DNA from: Lyophyllum atratum
Taxonomy: Eukaryota; Basidiomycota; Agaricomycetes; Agaricales; Lyophyllaceae
Reading direction: 5' to 3'
Assembly (NCBI GenBank): GCA_014905825.1
Contig: JACGCN010000043.1
Span: 186,001-250,000 of the forward strand
DNA: 64,000 nt
The position numbers and the translations under genes were made by a program. Shown here in pieces: positions 9,422 to 21,767 of this stretch (position 1 is its first letter; the number at the start of each line of letters is the position of its first letter). The notes below the pieces were generated by a model. It was not told the origin of the DNA, did no database searches, and worked only from the letters and a program-made list of their open reading frames with translations.

Positions 9422-12392
9422 TCATACGCTCAACACATTTTTCCACCTCGGACCTCCAACCTCGCCCAAAACTCTCTCCACCTCGCCCTGTTCCAAGTTC
9501 AACAAGACTTTCCTGTCCCCTTCTGGCTTCCGCATAATTGCGGCACCTTCCTCAACAAGCATCGCGCGTGATGCAACCAAAGAATCCAACACCAAGACAA
9601 GCTCGCTTGACGTAGGTTTTCTTGTGGGATCCGACGGACCTGTCAGGACGTTCATATAGATGAGATGCTGGTGTTGTACCTAGATGTTTCAATGTTGGTT
9701 AGTATTGTCCAAGCTGAAGCGACTGCGACTGTGACTGACCTCTCCCCACTTGATTTCGTCCACGCCTTCGCGCTTGATGCATTTCAATAATGACGCGAGC
9801 ATCGTCCGCTCGTGGAAGCTGCACTCGCGGAGATACGCCGCCGTCGGGCTGTTCTGCATGACCTGAATGACCTCTTTCACATCCGGTGCTCGCGCTGTCC
9901 TGCGTTCAGGCATGACCAGTTCCACTGTGCGCCTGCGGAAGCACAACGAGTCAGTCAAAGGAGACGGAACTGAAATCATGGTTTCGAACCTGCAGATATC
10001 CAACACACGCCGGGCGTCTCCACTGATGCTGCTAACTTTCATAGCCGCAAGCCTGATCGCGTCAGGACTTAGGGCGACCTGGGCGCTGTCCTCCAAGCCA
10101 TCTTTCACGCTCTTTAGTCGCGCCTGTACGATCTGCTGGAGCTGCGATGTGGTATAAGGCTGGAAGTTTATCCGAATCATGCCTGAAATTCAGCCGAGAA
10201 TGAGTAAGTAGTCACCAATGAAGGAGGCGAACGACCCACCCAATCGACTCCGGACACGCCCGCTCATTACCCGTTCAGGCAGATCCATCGTATTGGCGAC
10301 GGCAATAACTACAAGTTTGCTCCCGACCAGGGTAGGCCAGTTGAAGAAGTTGTACACCACATCCTGCTTGGCCGTGACGAGTTGGTCGAGCTCATCCATC
10401 AGCACTACGCTACGATACAGTAAATAACAAAATGAAAGTCGGATAGCTGGGCTACTTACCAGGCATGACCTCCGGGGCCTCGTCCGCCACCGCCACTGAA
10501 ATGCTTCGTGAGAGCCTTCAAGCTCTCCTTGGCTCCAATACGCAGGTGACCATGTTTCGTCACGTCGTGACCGCAGACGCCTTCCCAGAGAAGGCTGTAG
10601 GCTGCGGGGGGTTCGGGAATCTTGAGACCGTTGATTTCGACGTATGTAAAAGGATTGGTTTCCTACAGCGACCGTAAGCCGGATATTCGGTCAAGGTTAT
10701 CGGGGGCATACGCTATTCTGTGCCATTCTTTTGAGTTGTCTGACGACAGCATGGACAGTCGCCGTTTTCCCCGTGCCCGGAACGCCTGATATATCTATAA
10801 CCTCGAATGAGGCCAAATGTAATAGAGGGAGAAAGGACGTGAACTTACAAACACATCCTCCGCTGCCTTCTTCTAACAGTTCTCCAACGCAGCGCAAGAC
10901 CCTCTCGAACTCTTCCTCTCTGCAAGGTAACGCGTCAGGCCGGCTGCCCACGTGCAAGACATGCATGGATCGCAGCCACGGGTCTCTTGGTAGATGCGAC
11001 AGATCGTCAGTGGCGTAGTTCATCGCGTGCAGGCGTACAGGGAAGTCTCGTTTCCGAGAGGGAGTCCCTTTAACTTTGCCACGTCGATCCAGGACAGCCT
11101 TCGAGTGAGGCGTTGGATGCACGACCGTTTTCGTCCTTGGTTTCCGTGGTGTAGCGGTTGTCAAACGCCGCTTTGTGGGTGACTGCGGTTGAGCTGCGCC
11201 CCCTCGCTTCCGCTTCTTCGACGGGGTCTTGGGTTCGTCATCGTGGTCTGAGGCAATGGAGGTGAGCTCTGAAATGTCGGACTCGTTCCCGTCTATTTGG
11301 GGTAGCTCGTCCGCTTCGGCATCGTCGTCACTGCGGACCTCGTACTCGTCACCGGTGGCATTGCCCTCGGATTCGTCCTCGGATCCGGACTCGATGGTCG
11401 GAAGTTTCTGTCGTTTCGTAGGGCGAGATGAGGCCCCCCGGGAGGGTACTACAACACGCTGCCCTCCTTCTACATCCCACAGGGACCCCCTGCCCCATTC
11501 TGCGTCCACTTCTTCCGGCGGCTCAGTCGTCGATATGTTGGCCATGAGGCGATGTTGGTCCCACTTGAAGTCGTAGAATAATCCTTTCATGGAATCCAGA
11601 GCCAGATGACAATAGAAAGCATCATCTTCACCCTCCTCATCGTCTTCATCTTCGTACACGTATCCAGTCCAGCCTCTCTTCTTGCTGGGAGACACAGACC
11701 ATGCTTCGGCACTCTTGATTTCCAAACGCTTAGGCAGCTTGCTCGTGACACTGCAATGGCCCATAATGTCTTCCGGAAACGCGAGGCTAACGGAATCTAG
11801 GGAGTAATATATTTCGTTCTGCGATAACGTCAGTCCAACGGGGAAGGGTGTGAATGAGGAAACTGACCTTGGCATGGTCACGTTTGGCGCGTATACTAGG
11901 CAGTTCTGTAGGGCGTAAAAACCAATGAACGCGGATTCGCATCTTCGCAGGGTCAGACTCGTCTTCAGAGTCCTTCTCCCTCGTCTCCCACATAGCCAGA
12001 ATAACCCCAATGCTCGGAGGTTTATATTGGAGCAGAATTTCGTCGGTTTTGATGAGAATAGTGTCACCGACGTGAAATGTGGTCATGTCGCTCTGTTCTC
12101 CGGCTTTCTGCCTCTTCTTGCCCTTGCCTTTGGACCTGTAAACCTTAAGAGCCTTATTCTTCATCTCGAAGGATCGATAGAAGACCGTTTCCAGTTCATC
12201 TCCATCATCGTTCTGCTCTAGCTCGTCTCTCTCTTCTTGAGTCAAGTCGAGGCCAGGATTTGTTGGTCGAACGCACAATGGCTCTCCAACCCAGGCACAT
12301 TGCAGTGATTGGTCGCTCTTCGTCCGAGATGGAGTAGCAAGTGGTTGAAATCGAGTCGAACGCCGAGGAGTCTGTGGGACGGACTTGGCCAT
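9422..12392 (-). CDS. ORC1: Origin recognition complex subunit 1
   Basis: Eight exons: 12392-11868, 11818-10849, 10794-10712, 10662-10460, 10409-10240, 10182-9990, 9932-9740 and 9679-9422, sum to 2595 nt and 864 residues, the usual size for fungal Orc1. The protein binds replication origins in the nucleus and is the main ATPase of ORC. The N-terminus carries a BAH domain (F-H-V-G-D-T-I-L-I ... I-R-V-H-W-F-L-R-P). A long acidic and basic, Ser/Lys-rich linker follows, with proline-directed sites and K-R-K-R stretches likely acting as nuclear signals. The AAA+ module shows Walker A G-V-P-G-T-G-K-T, Walker B V-L-M-D-E-L-D, sensor 1 A-V-A-N-T-M-D-L-P and sensor 2 [12 protein letters not shown] winged-helix segment ends the protein. 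The gene sits exactly between two identical tRNA-Leu genes. Confidence 0.95.
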
Positions 12393-12667
12393 GGTATGTA
12401 CAAGGAGGGTAAGTGATGAAGAGCACAATTGAAATTTCGCGGTGTGACAAGTAACGCTGGCGAGATCACGAGACCGTTCCAGAATCTGTGACCACCGCGT
12501 CTTTCATGCCTCAAGTCTTTATCCTCTCGCATTACCATTCTGCATATTCAGTAATTCAAGGAGTCCTTAAAAATCAATATTGCACCTCTGATTATACGGA
12601 TACTCTCTCTTGCTGCGCTCTATGCTATACCGACGACTGTCAAGTCGCGTGCTGGACGGTGATACAA

Positions 12668-12773
12668 GGCAAGATGGCCGAGCGGTTAAGGCGTGTGACT
12701 CAAGCGTAGCTTACCTGCATTCGCGGGTTCTCATCATCGTAAGATGGCGTGGGTTCAAGTCCCACTCTTGTCA
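12668..12773 (+). tRNA. tRNA-Leu(CAA) with intron, copy 2
   Basis: Base-for-base identical to 8845-8950 over all 106 nt including the intron, and followed by the same GCTTTTTGC context with a Pol III T-run. The identity stops just outside the gene, so either the duplication is of the gene alone or selection and conversion keep the two copies equal. Confidence 0.85.
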
Positions 12774-13274
12774 GCTTTTTGCTAACGAACCGTATGTCAA
12801 GTTTTTGGACCCGTCGTTCCTTTTACCAAAAGCCTGCAAAAGGATCTCACTGTTCACAGAATCACAGGGCAAAGGTTCAAATATTCTACGGTCGCCCATA
12901 GCACGCAAGATGTTGAATCAGGCAAGCTGAACACATCTGCAATGGACTGGCCTTTCGTTGGATCCATTGGGAACGAGCTCGCATCTGCGCGACGATCATA
13001 CTTAACACGCATGATAAATTTACGATAAGACTTGTTTAGTATGGTGTTGGTCTGAAGGGCGTATCTTCCAAGTCCCAGTGCCATGCGCTAATACGATGCA
13101 CAGCGCTCAGATTGTTCAGGATGAGCGAATTGTGGTAGACTGCGCCAAAATATCGAGAACAAGACTAGCCGAGAAAATGCTCAAGGATTCTCAAGGCCTC
13201 GTCAGGCTTTCACGCTAGGAATGGCATGTAACCACAGTATTTGAATTTTATGGTTGAATGGCAAGGATGGGTCA
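12774..13274. other. Intergenic between tRNA-Leu copy 2 and MDR oxidoreductase
   Basis: No gene or repeat recognised; terminator of the tRNA at the left edge. Confidence 0.5.
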
Positions 13275-14529
13275 TTACACGGTTTCTTGTGGACGTACGA
13301 CGAGCTTCACACCCGACACCTGATCCGCCTTCAATCTCTCTAGACCACCAACAACACCATTCAGACCGCCAGGGAGAACTTCCACTCTGTTCGGCTGTCG
13401 CATCACAATAAGTCCAGGGCCTCGCCAAACCTTTTAGACGAGAGCAACGTACCTTAACCGCGCCCTTCTCCAGGAGCTCACCGAGCCTGCTGTACAGCTG
13501 CACCCCAAGCTCCCGCGAATGTGGAAGCGTCCACATACCAAGGACAGTCGTGATATCCTTCCCTTCCACCGCCGTGACCTGCGCGTTCTTCTGGAGGACA
13601 AGGGTAAGGTGGCCGCCCGGGGCGAGGAGGCTATACCCGATCTGCTGGGTGTCAGGCAGGGAGACAGCGTCGTAGACGATCTCGATGGGTGCTGAGGTGA
13701 TCTTGGCAACTTCAGCCGTGAGTGCAGCGGAATCGAGGTGGCGGTCTAGGACGTGGGTTGCGCCGAGGGATTTAAGGAAGTCGGCGTGCTTTGGGGAGGC
13801 GGTGGTGATGATGGGAGAGAAACCGGAGAGTTTCGCGAATTGGATGGCTAGATGCAGCAAGGTAAGTTTTGGTTTTTTGGTCAGACGTGGTTGGCGTACA
13901 ATATTGGCCGACGGAGGTGGCACCGCCAAGGACTACGATTGGCTTTCCGGCGTATTTTCCTTCCGTCGAAGGGTCGAGAGGGGCTGTAAGACCAGCTCCG
14001 TGGGGTTTGGGCAGATAAAGTCCTCCTACGGAAGCAGCGATGGCAACGGGGATCGTGGCAGCCTGTTCGAAAGACATGTGTGCGGGGATCTGGAAGCGAA
14101 GGTCAAATACAGTCCTCGAATCCAGGCGATTCTGGACATACCTTGGCAGTTGTCTCCGCAATTGTCAGATTGTATTGCTGGTACCCAGCCAGCTCATTGC
14201 CCCAGGCACCCTGGAATAACCTAGACAAGATCCGTTAGCTTTACGAAAGATATAAGTAGCTATGCAACATACACTCTGTCGCCCGCAGCGAAGCCAGAAA
14301 CGCCTTCGCCAACCTTCTCAACCACCCCAGAAATATCCGTCCCCATCACGGCAGGGAAGTTCTCAATGTAAATCCCATATTTCTGGACCTTCCAGTCGAC
14401 GGGGTTGAGCCCGACGGCTTCGACCCGGACCAAGAGCTGACCTGCGCTAGGAGTGGGGATCGCGTTTTCTTTGACTGTGAACGCTCCGAACTTGGATTCG
14501 AGGAAGAGTGCTTTCTGTGTCCCGGGCAT
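13275..14529 (-). CDS. Medium-chain (MDR) NADPH oxidoreductase, enoyl/quinone reductase type
   Basis: Five exons: 14529-14273, 14220-14142, 14089-13900, 13847-13453 and 13394-13275, give 346 residues. The N-terminal GroES-like part has the hallmark V-G-L-N-P-V-D-W-K and G-T-D-I-S-G-V-V-E-K-V-G; the Rossmann part has V-L-G-G-A-T-S-V-G-Q, and downstream L-G-A-T-H-V-L-D-R and I-V-Y-D-A-V. The zinc-ligand cysteine pattern of true alcohol dehydrogenases is absent, so it should be a zinc-independent reductase using NADPH. Substrate cannot be inferred. The C-terminal V-E-V-L-P-G-G-L is typical of fungal zinc-binding-oxidoreductase-like (ToxD-like) proteins. A TATA-like CTTATAAG lies about 70 bp upstream of the ATG (14598-14606). 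A decayed copy lies at 32.4-33.6 kb. Confidence 0.85.
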
Positions 14530-15089
14530 GGTGGATGTAGTTTAACGAGATGGGGATGCGTCAAAGCTGTGATTCGGTGGAGGGCGCGATGCCTCATCTT
14601 ATAAGGCTTCGGCTTGAGAAAAATGGAGTGCTTGGTAACGAGAGAGAGGGCTTACTCTGCTGGGCTAAGTCAATCATAATGCTGACGGAGCTGAGATGAT
14701 TTCGAGGCATAAGAGATCTTCCACACATCTAATCGCGACATCGATATTGGGCCGGAACTATCTTGCGTCAGAAACAAAAGGTGACTGACAAATCAGATTT
14801 CCAAGTCCCTTACACATTTATAGGACCTCCTCACCAGAGTTCTGGCAGAAGTAGAGCTATCCCTTCCAAGGTTATAGAACGAACGAGGATCTTGGTGGGA
14901 GCAGAGCATCGATGACGGTGTCAGGAAGCATGACAGTTGTTTGCGAACGCTGATCGATGATCTCTACCGCAGTCGTGAAATGCCTACATAATAAGCAGCA
15001 AGTTTCTCTCTCTTATCTTCACAGATACTCTCAGACAACGACGAGACTCCAAAATGTCGACAATAGTTATAGTATACATAAAATATCCT
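14530..15089. other. Intergenic between MDR gene and ABC transporter
   Basis: 5' flank of the MDR gene and 3' flank of the transporter; nothing else seen. Confidence 0.5.
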
Positions 15090-18000
15090 CTACCGTTTTT
15101 CCTTTACAAAGAAATGCAGGGTCATAAAGCTCACTGTAGTAAATGTGACAAAGAAAATTCCAAGAAGCGAGATATTGGGCCACCAGAACGACTGTCAGCG
15201 TGATAGATCAGCTACTACTCCCGTGAAACCCAGCATGCATGCATTACCTGTGATCGGAGACCAAACACCGATAAGATGGTAGCCGCAGGCACATCAAGTT
15301 CGACACCATACTGCAAAATGGGAGATTGATCAGCGACATCAGAGCGGTCTTGGTCAGTCACCATCTGACCTTGATTTCCTTGAGCTGTAGGTATCGCAAT
15401 TCATTGACCGCGAGGGCTTCGAATGCCGCGTGGAAGAACGAAACGGTGTGTAACCACCGGAAGGCGGGAGTGACGGAGTCGCGGTTGATCAGCAATCCTG
15501 TAAACAGGAGACTGGCACATAGGTCAGTCAGGAACAATATGAGACTTGCGGGCATTTTATCTCACTTGAACAGCATGATCAAGGTCCCCACCAGACTTGC
15601 AACGCTGATACTAGCAAAGGCGATGGAAAGCAATAGCACCACGCTTGCAGTCGTCAGGTTGAACAGCACAAGCGTAAGCATGAACTTCCAGAACGCTGGT
15701 ACGGTTGGTACGAGCCCAACAAGGCCGTACACGATACCACCAAACATCAAGGGTGGCACGAGTCGCAGGGGGAGGATGTCGAACAGGATCTATACCAAAG
15801 CCGTGAACACGTATATCGCAGTAATTACAATGATGGCGCACCTTGGACGAAAAGTAGGTAAAGGAAGAGTAATAGCCGTTCGCCCTGCCATGAGGTTAGA
15901 TGCCATATCGCTTTGTGCTTGCTGAAATTCAGCCTTACCGCTCTCGCATAAAGAGGATCCGTTCATTTGCGAACAATCCAAGACTCGATAAGCATGAGAA
16001 ACCAAATAGTGCCAGTGAGAAGAAGAAGATCCCTATCGTTCGAGGTCAGCATCACTCGGTGCCTAAGGAGATGAGGTGCATCAAGACATACCAAGCCTGT
16101 TCTGGAATCCTGCGATATCGTTTCTGAAAGGAAGAACAACATGAGTCCCGATGCGCAGAACGACCCACCAGCACACGACACTCACGTAACATTGTGGAAG
16201 AACAGGCCGCAAATAACTAACCACCTCATTCCCAAATCAGCAACAGCAAAAAACCAGGGCAACACAAAAAATCACTCACGCGCAAGCACAATGGACGACG
16301 TATAATGAGCCGCCAAAAGCGCCGGGTCCCTATACAGATTCTTAAACGCCCTCCCACTCAAAATCCTAAACTGCGTGCCCCAGCTCGCCCTCTTCCTCCC
16401 CCTCAGCAGCGTCGTCTCCAGCGCAACATCCGGCAAGTCATTCCCTACCCCAACCCCCCTCTGCCCACTATCCGCCTGCTGCGTCTGCCTCTTCAAGTCC
16501 TCCGCCTCCGCCCGGATCCCAGCTGCGATATTGCTCGCGGCATACTCATCCACCAGTGACGCGAGTTTCGGGGAGATGGGCTTGGGAGAGCCGGACCCGG
16601 AGGACGTGACAGCTTCGAAGAGCTGGGAGGTCTTCCGCTTGATGTATTGGCCAGTGGAGGAGGCGATGGAGTTGGTTGGTTCGGTTTCGTCTTCGGGAGT
16701 GGGGGCGGGGGTGCTAGTGTTTATGGGTCGGGAACGGACGGAGAGGAGCACGGCAGGGGTGGGGTGGCCTATGCCGCGCTCTTCGTCAACGGTATCCTCT
16801 GATAGTAGGGGCGAATCCTCAATCACGCTGACGCTGCCCGAGTTCTGGCCTGAGTCCATACTGGCGTGCATTGTAAGATCAACTAAAGATGGAAGGTAAA
16901 TTGGTGTTGTAAATATACTAATAGGGGGGTAATGTTACGCACTCAAAAAGTCAGCAATGTTGAACCCAGGTGGGCAGGACTGCCCGATGGCGGCGAAGTA
17001 GTCTTGGCATTTCAAAAATTCTCCAGAGTAGACCAATTTGCCCATGGCGAGGACGACAAGCTGATCAAAGAGTGCGACGATGTTACTGCGGGGTTGGTGG
17101 ATGGTGAAGACGACGGTACGGTTGTAGTTCCTCGCCAAAGATACCAGGCTTTCCACGACGTTGAAGGCATTGAAAGCGTCGAGACCTGCTGCGAATCAAT
17201 AACGTGGCGAAACAAAGAGGAAGGGTGCTTACCGCTGGTGGGTTCGTCCAAAAACAAAATCGAAGGACTTGTCACGAGCTCGCAGGCGATTGAAACGCGA
17301 CGTTTTTCGCCTCCAGAAATGGACCTCCGACCTACACAAGTCTATTAGTCCAGGTGTCCACGATAGGTAAAATGACAAAACGCACCACTGTCCCCTATTC
17401 TCATATCCTTGATCCCCAAAATGCCAAGCTCATTCATCGTCTCCAGTGTCCTGTACTTCTTTGCCTCGTAGCTCATCTCGCGAGGCAGCCTCAGCAGCGC
17501 GCTATACAACACCGTCTCGTACACCGTCAACGTGCTCATCAGCGTGTCCTCCTGGTCAACAAAGCCCATAACACCCTTGAACTCCGAGTCCGCGACCTGG
17601 CGTCCGTTCACCAGCGTCGTCCCTCTCACTGTCCCGCGTTTGCGTTTACGCGCTAGGATGTCGAGGAACGTCGACTTGCCCGCACCAGACGCGCCCATGA
17701 TCGCCATGACCTGCCCAGGCTTTACGGTGCCGGAGATGTTGTCCAGAATGACACGCGAGCCAAGGGTATAGGTCAGAGAAGAGAAGTGTAGTGATGCGGG
17801 GACGTGGTCTGTCATGAGCTTCGCGGCTTCGTTGTCGGGGAGACGAATCTGACCATAGTCGCCACCGCCAATGCGCCCGGCGTACCACAGGACTGAAAGT
17901 TTAGTTGACATGCATGAGTAGGAACGAAGGGACCTTACTGGCTGAGGTGATGACCACGATTAGGCCAGCACTTGCTGCGCTGAGGGCGAGCCATAAAGTG

Positions 18001-19340
18001 TTGTCAGGTTTGGGAGGACGCTGTGATACGATTTAGCCCGATCCACAGGCGAGAAAAGAAGCAAGCGTACAACGTATCCAGGAACTTGAGAATAGTGCAA
18101 ACACTCGCCGCCGTGGCAGTCCAACGTGATGTACTGGTCCCCGAAGATACTATCTATGAGGTCGTTCATCGCAGGCTCCTCAAATTTGCATCCTTTCCCT
18201 GATTTGCAGCTGAATGAAGCTGGGCCCTTGATTGACTCCGTCAAGAATTCGCCGATATCTTCGCGAGGGGTTGAGTATATTTTCATATCGCACGTAGTAT
18301 GAAATTGGCTCACCAACACTACCATCCTCTCCGCAAATGAACCTCCCCGGTACGCAGCTGCACTTGATCTTCTCGCAAGCGTATATAGTCGAGTTCGAAT
18401 CGTAGCCCGGTCTATTCTCGGAGCTGCACTCCTCCAGCGCACAATAGAACGACTCAACCTGCGCAGTCCAGAATTGGAACGCACACGTTTTGTCTGCCGT
18501 GTCGCAGCTGAAAGTAACCTGCGGCGGCCGTCCCGGGAGCATGTCAATGATCTTACGATCTTCGAAACATATGTCAAACGCGGTAAAGCTGCAGACCGGT
18601 CGACAGACTCACTGGTGACGTCGCACATTTGGTGATTATTGAACACCGTCTCGCCACCTGTGTAACACGTCATGTTCCCTACTTCGGAGCCATCGTCATT
18701 CAGCGAGGAGATAGCACCGGCAAGGGGAAACCCGATGCAAGCCTTGTCGTTCTGGCAGACTGGGATGTGTGAGAGACATTGTGAGATACGAGTGAATCAC
18801 GGCGCACCATTGCAGTTGATACCGCCCCACCCATCCTTGCAATCACAACTCTGGCCTGATTCGCGCAATCGTCTGTGTTCCCCATCGGCCAATGAATCAC
18901 ATTCTGCCAACGCAAGGTCAGGGCTCTGTTAATTGAACTGGAACCTTTACACACGTGGTATCAGACAGTCAATGCCACCCCATCCCGGTGGACACTTGCA
19001 TTGACCGTCGTATGGGTCGCAATTACCGTATTGGCCACACGTGAAAGCTGGTAATAGACAGTTGAAGCATGGTGGGCATTTCTCTGTGTAACAACGTCAT
19101 TAACGGGTTTGCTGCGAGGCCAAGTAGCGGTCCCATTTACCTGGTGGTATTAATGTCGAGAAAGTCTGCAGGTGCAAGGTAGTCAACAAACGCGCCGTTT
19201 CATTCGACCCTAATAGATATTCGACTTGCCGAAATTCCGTAGGTTGCGTTAGATCCGCCGTGTGATGAGTTTCCAAAGCCAGCCAAGGCTCTATTCGAAG
19301 CAAAGAGAAGTAGTAGTGATAGAGAAAGAAAGGGAGGCAT
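15090..19340 (-). CDS. ABCG-family transporter with extracellular EGF-like region (Adp1 type)
   Basis: A multi-exon half-size transporter of roughly a thousand residues, ATG at 19340, stop at 15090. It starts with a signal peptide (L-L-L-L-F-A...A-L-A-G), followed by a Cys-rich luminal part with EGF-like modules ([31 protein letters not shown]), then a first membrane span ([12 protein letters not shown]). The nucleotide-binding domain has Walker [10 protein letters not shown], signature S-G-G-E-K-R-R, Walker [11 protein letters not shown] and H-loop T-I-H-Q-P-R. A Ser/Pro-rich linker and the six-span ABC2 membrane domain end with F-F-V-K-E-K-R. This order matches yeast Adp1. Substrate unknown. 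The first exon shows an apparent one-base frame break near 19203-19215 (see findings). It shares a 212-bp divergent promoter with ALG12. Confidence 0.85.
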
Positions 19341-19552
19341 TGTCCCGACTCCTTGCGAGCCGGTCGTGGTGGACGTTGGAGGTGGTGGTCGCTGGTCAGT
19401 GGTCAACCTGATGTCGCTGCGGCTACCGAAACATACAAGCATCAACAGGCTGCTCTCCTTCCAGGTTTGGCAGATTCTGGCCACCAGGCCTTGACCGGGA
19501 ACTAGCCAGGGCCCCCTTTGACATCCAAATACTCGATACAAGACCAGCAGTG
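19341..19552. promoter_or_regulatory. Shared divergent promoter of ABC transporter and ALG12
   Basis: Only 212 bp separate the ATG of the minus-strand transporter and the ATG of the plus-strand mannosyltransferase, so both 5' flanks must share this interval. No TATA box stands out. Confidence 0.5.
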
Positions 19553-21604
19553 ATGAGCATTGCTCTGGACGGCCTAATATTTGTTACGGGGTGGGCACAT
19601 GTAATCCTAGCACCCTATACCAAAGTCGAAGAGAGCTTTAATCTCCATGCAACCCATGATATCCTTGGGTTTGGCATTGCTACAAATATCCTTCCCTATG
19701 TGAGCAGACTAAACCCGTTCCTAGTCTGAATTACTGAGAGCATGCGGATAGAATAGGTTTTATGACCATTTCACCTTCTCAGGCGCAGTTCCCAGGACAT
19801 TCGTAGGAGCGGTCCTGCTGTCATGGCTCTCACAACCTATCATCGAACTGGCGAGTTGGAAGGGACTAATATCGCAGAAGTTCGATCTTCAAATACTTGG
19901 TGGGATCTTAATAACTCTCATGCTTTACCGTCTCCGTCTAATCAGGTATGGTAATCGCAGTCCGTCTTGTTTTGGCGACTTCGAACGCGTTTGGACTATG
20001 CCTTATCCGACGCGCCGTGTCGCGTCGTTTTGGCCGACTTGCTGGCCTGTTTTTTACTCTTCTGACGATTACACAATTCCATTTACCATTCTGGATGGGC
20101 AGGACCTTGCCCAATATGTTCGCTTTGCTGCCAGGTACGTCATCGCTCATAACATCAGTCTTGAACCGCTCCTCAAATCAACACAGTGAATATTGCTATA
20201 TATCTCCTCGTTGATCGAGCCCCCAATAAAACAAAGCCCTCGCAGAGGAGCTTAACCGCCGCAATTTCCCTTCTTACCTTCACGGCAGTCGTACTCCGGG
20301 CTGAAGTCCTGCTATTGCTGGCTCCCATTGTACTTCAGTCACTTCTTCACCGAAACATAACTCTTATCAAGGTCATCAAAGTCGGTCTTGTCTCTGGCCT
20401 GCTGTCCTTGGGTGTGTGCTTATAATGATCTCCTCGTTGAATGATATGTGTTTACGATTTTCAAGCCTTGACTGTCATCGTGGACTCTTTCTTCTGGAAC
20501 CAACCTTACATTTGGCCTGAGTTCGCCGGAATCTACTTCAATGTTCTTCAGGGCAAGAGCTCAGAATGGGGTGTACGTCCGTGTTCTTCCCATACCCATA
20601 AGCCACCCTGATTCCCTCCAGACTTCCCCTTTATCGACATACTGGACAAACTACCTTCCAAAACTGCTCCTTGCCGCCTTCCCTCTGTCCATTATTGGAC
20701 TCTTCTGTGACCAGCGCATCCGCGACCTCCTATTTCCCTTTTTTGTTTTCTTAGGCTTGATTAGCGGCCTTCAACATAAGGAATGGCGCTTTATCATCTA
20801 CGTTGTGCCTGCATTCAACATTGCGGCTGCCAGAGGTGCAAGGTGGATGTAAGACAACGGCAAGTCTTAGAGCCATATGTGCATTTGCTGATTTACTTCG
20901 CAGGGTATCGCTTCCAAAGAACACCCTTCGTGGGCGTCTATCGTTCCTATCGGTGCCAGCGCTCCTAGGACTCAATATCGCGGTTACAACCATCCTAACA
21001 CTGACATCGATGAACAATTACCCAGGCGGTCAAGCACTTGCTCTCTTGCACCAACTCTATCCAACTTATAATCGTAAGTTACGCATGGCCTCAGGTCTGA
21101 TCTCACCCCGACAGCCATCTTATTTTTACAGCACCAGTACATGTACACATATCAAACCTCGCAGCTCAGACTGGAGCTTCCCTCTTCCTCCACTTCAATG
21201 AAGGACCTCGACTTCCTGGGACCCACGTCTTGTCCTCTAAGGAATGTCACCGAGGGTGCAAGGGCGCTTGCTGGGTGTATAACAAGACAGAGTCGCTCGC
21301 CACGGAGGATCTCACGGCCAACACATTCGTGACGCACCTGATTACAGAAACAAAACCGGACGCGCTTGCGGCGCGCCACTGGAAAACAGTGGCAAGCGTG
21401 AAGAGCTTCGAACGATGGGAGATTGGTTGCATTTCCAAAATAAAGCTCAACGAGTTGACGATGAAACGGCTGGGTGGCTTGATGAAAATGCACAAGGAAG
21501 AGAAGCTGTGGATTTTGGAGCGGATAGAGATGCCGCAGTTGGGTCCTTGGCCCGATCAATGTGCAGAACCGGACCATGACTCCGATTCTGGGTCCGAGCT
21601 ATGA
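19553..21604 (+). CDS. ALG12: Dol-P-Man:Man7GlcNAc2-PP-Dol alpha-1,6-mannosyltransferase
   Basis: Eight exons: 19553-19699, 19752-19899, 19946-20134, 20187-20411, 20466-20572, 20622-20848, 20904-21073 and 21132-21604, total 561 residues. The enzyme adds the eighth mannose to the lipid-linked oligosaccharide in the ER lumen. Recognised by the GT22 family N-terminal luminal loop K-V-E-E-S-F-N-L-H-A-T-H-D-I-L, then F-Y-D-H-F-T-F-S-G-A-V-P-R-T-F, T-Q-F-H...R-T-L-P-N-M-F-A-L, the H-K-E-W-R-F-I-I-Y-V-V-P loop, and the C-terminal H-V-H-I-S-N-L-A-A-Q-T-G-A-S-L-F motif specific to Alg12-like members. About a dozen hydrophobic segments alternate with these loops. Frame is kept only if introns start at 19700 and 19900; other GT sites break the reading. 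Convergent with the LPMO gene, 163 bp away. Confidence 0.92.
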
Positions 21605-21767
21605 TGAAATTCCAGAGGACCGCATTCCAAGTGGCGGTAACACCAAGTCTCGCATTAGCCTTATGTAAATTTATACCAACGGAGACGAGGATTGAAAATG
21701 ACATGCATATTGACGAAAGTCGCACAACTGAACTAGGTACATGACCGCCCCAGCCTCCCAAACATAT

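Noticed and set aside
12610..12930. Plus-strand frame over the second tRNA-Leu
   Set aside because: Translation of the tRNA gene and its flanks, not a protein.
19946..19960. A 15-nt intron in ALG12
   Set aside because: GTATGGTAATCGCAG is too short for splicing and leaves the wrong frame; using 19900-19945 as intron gives a full family match.
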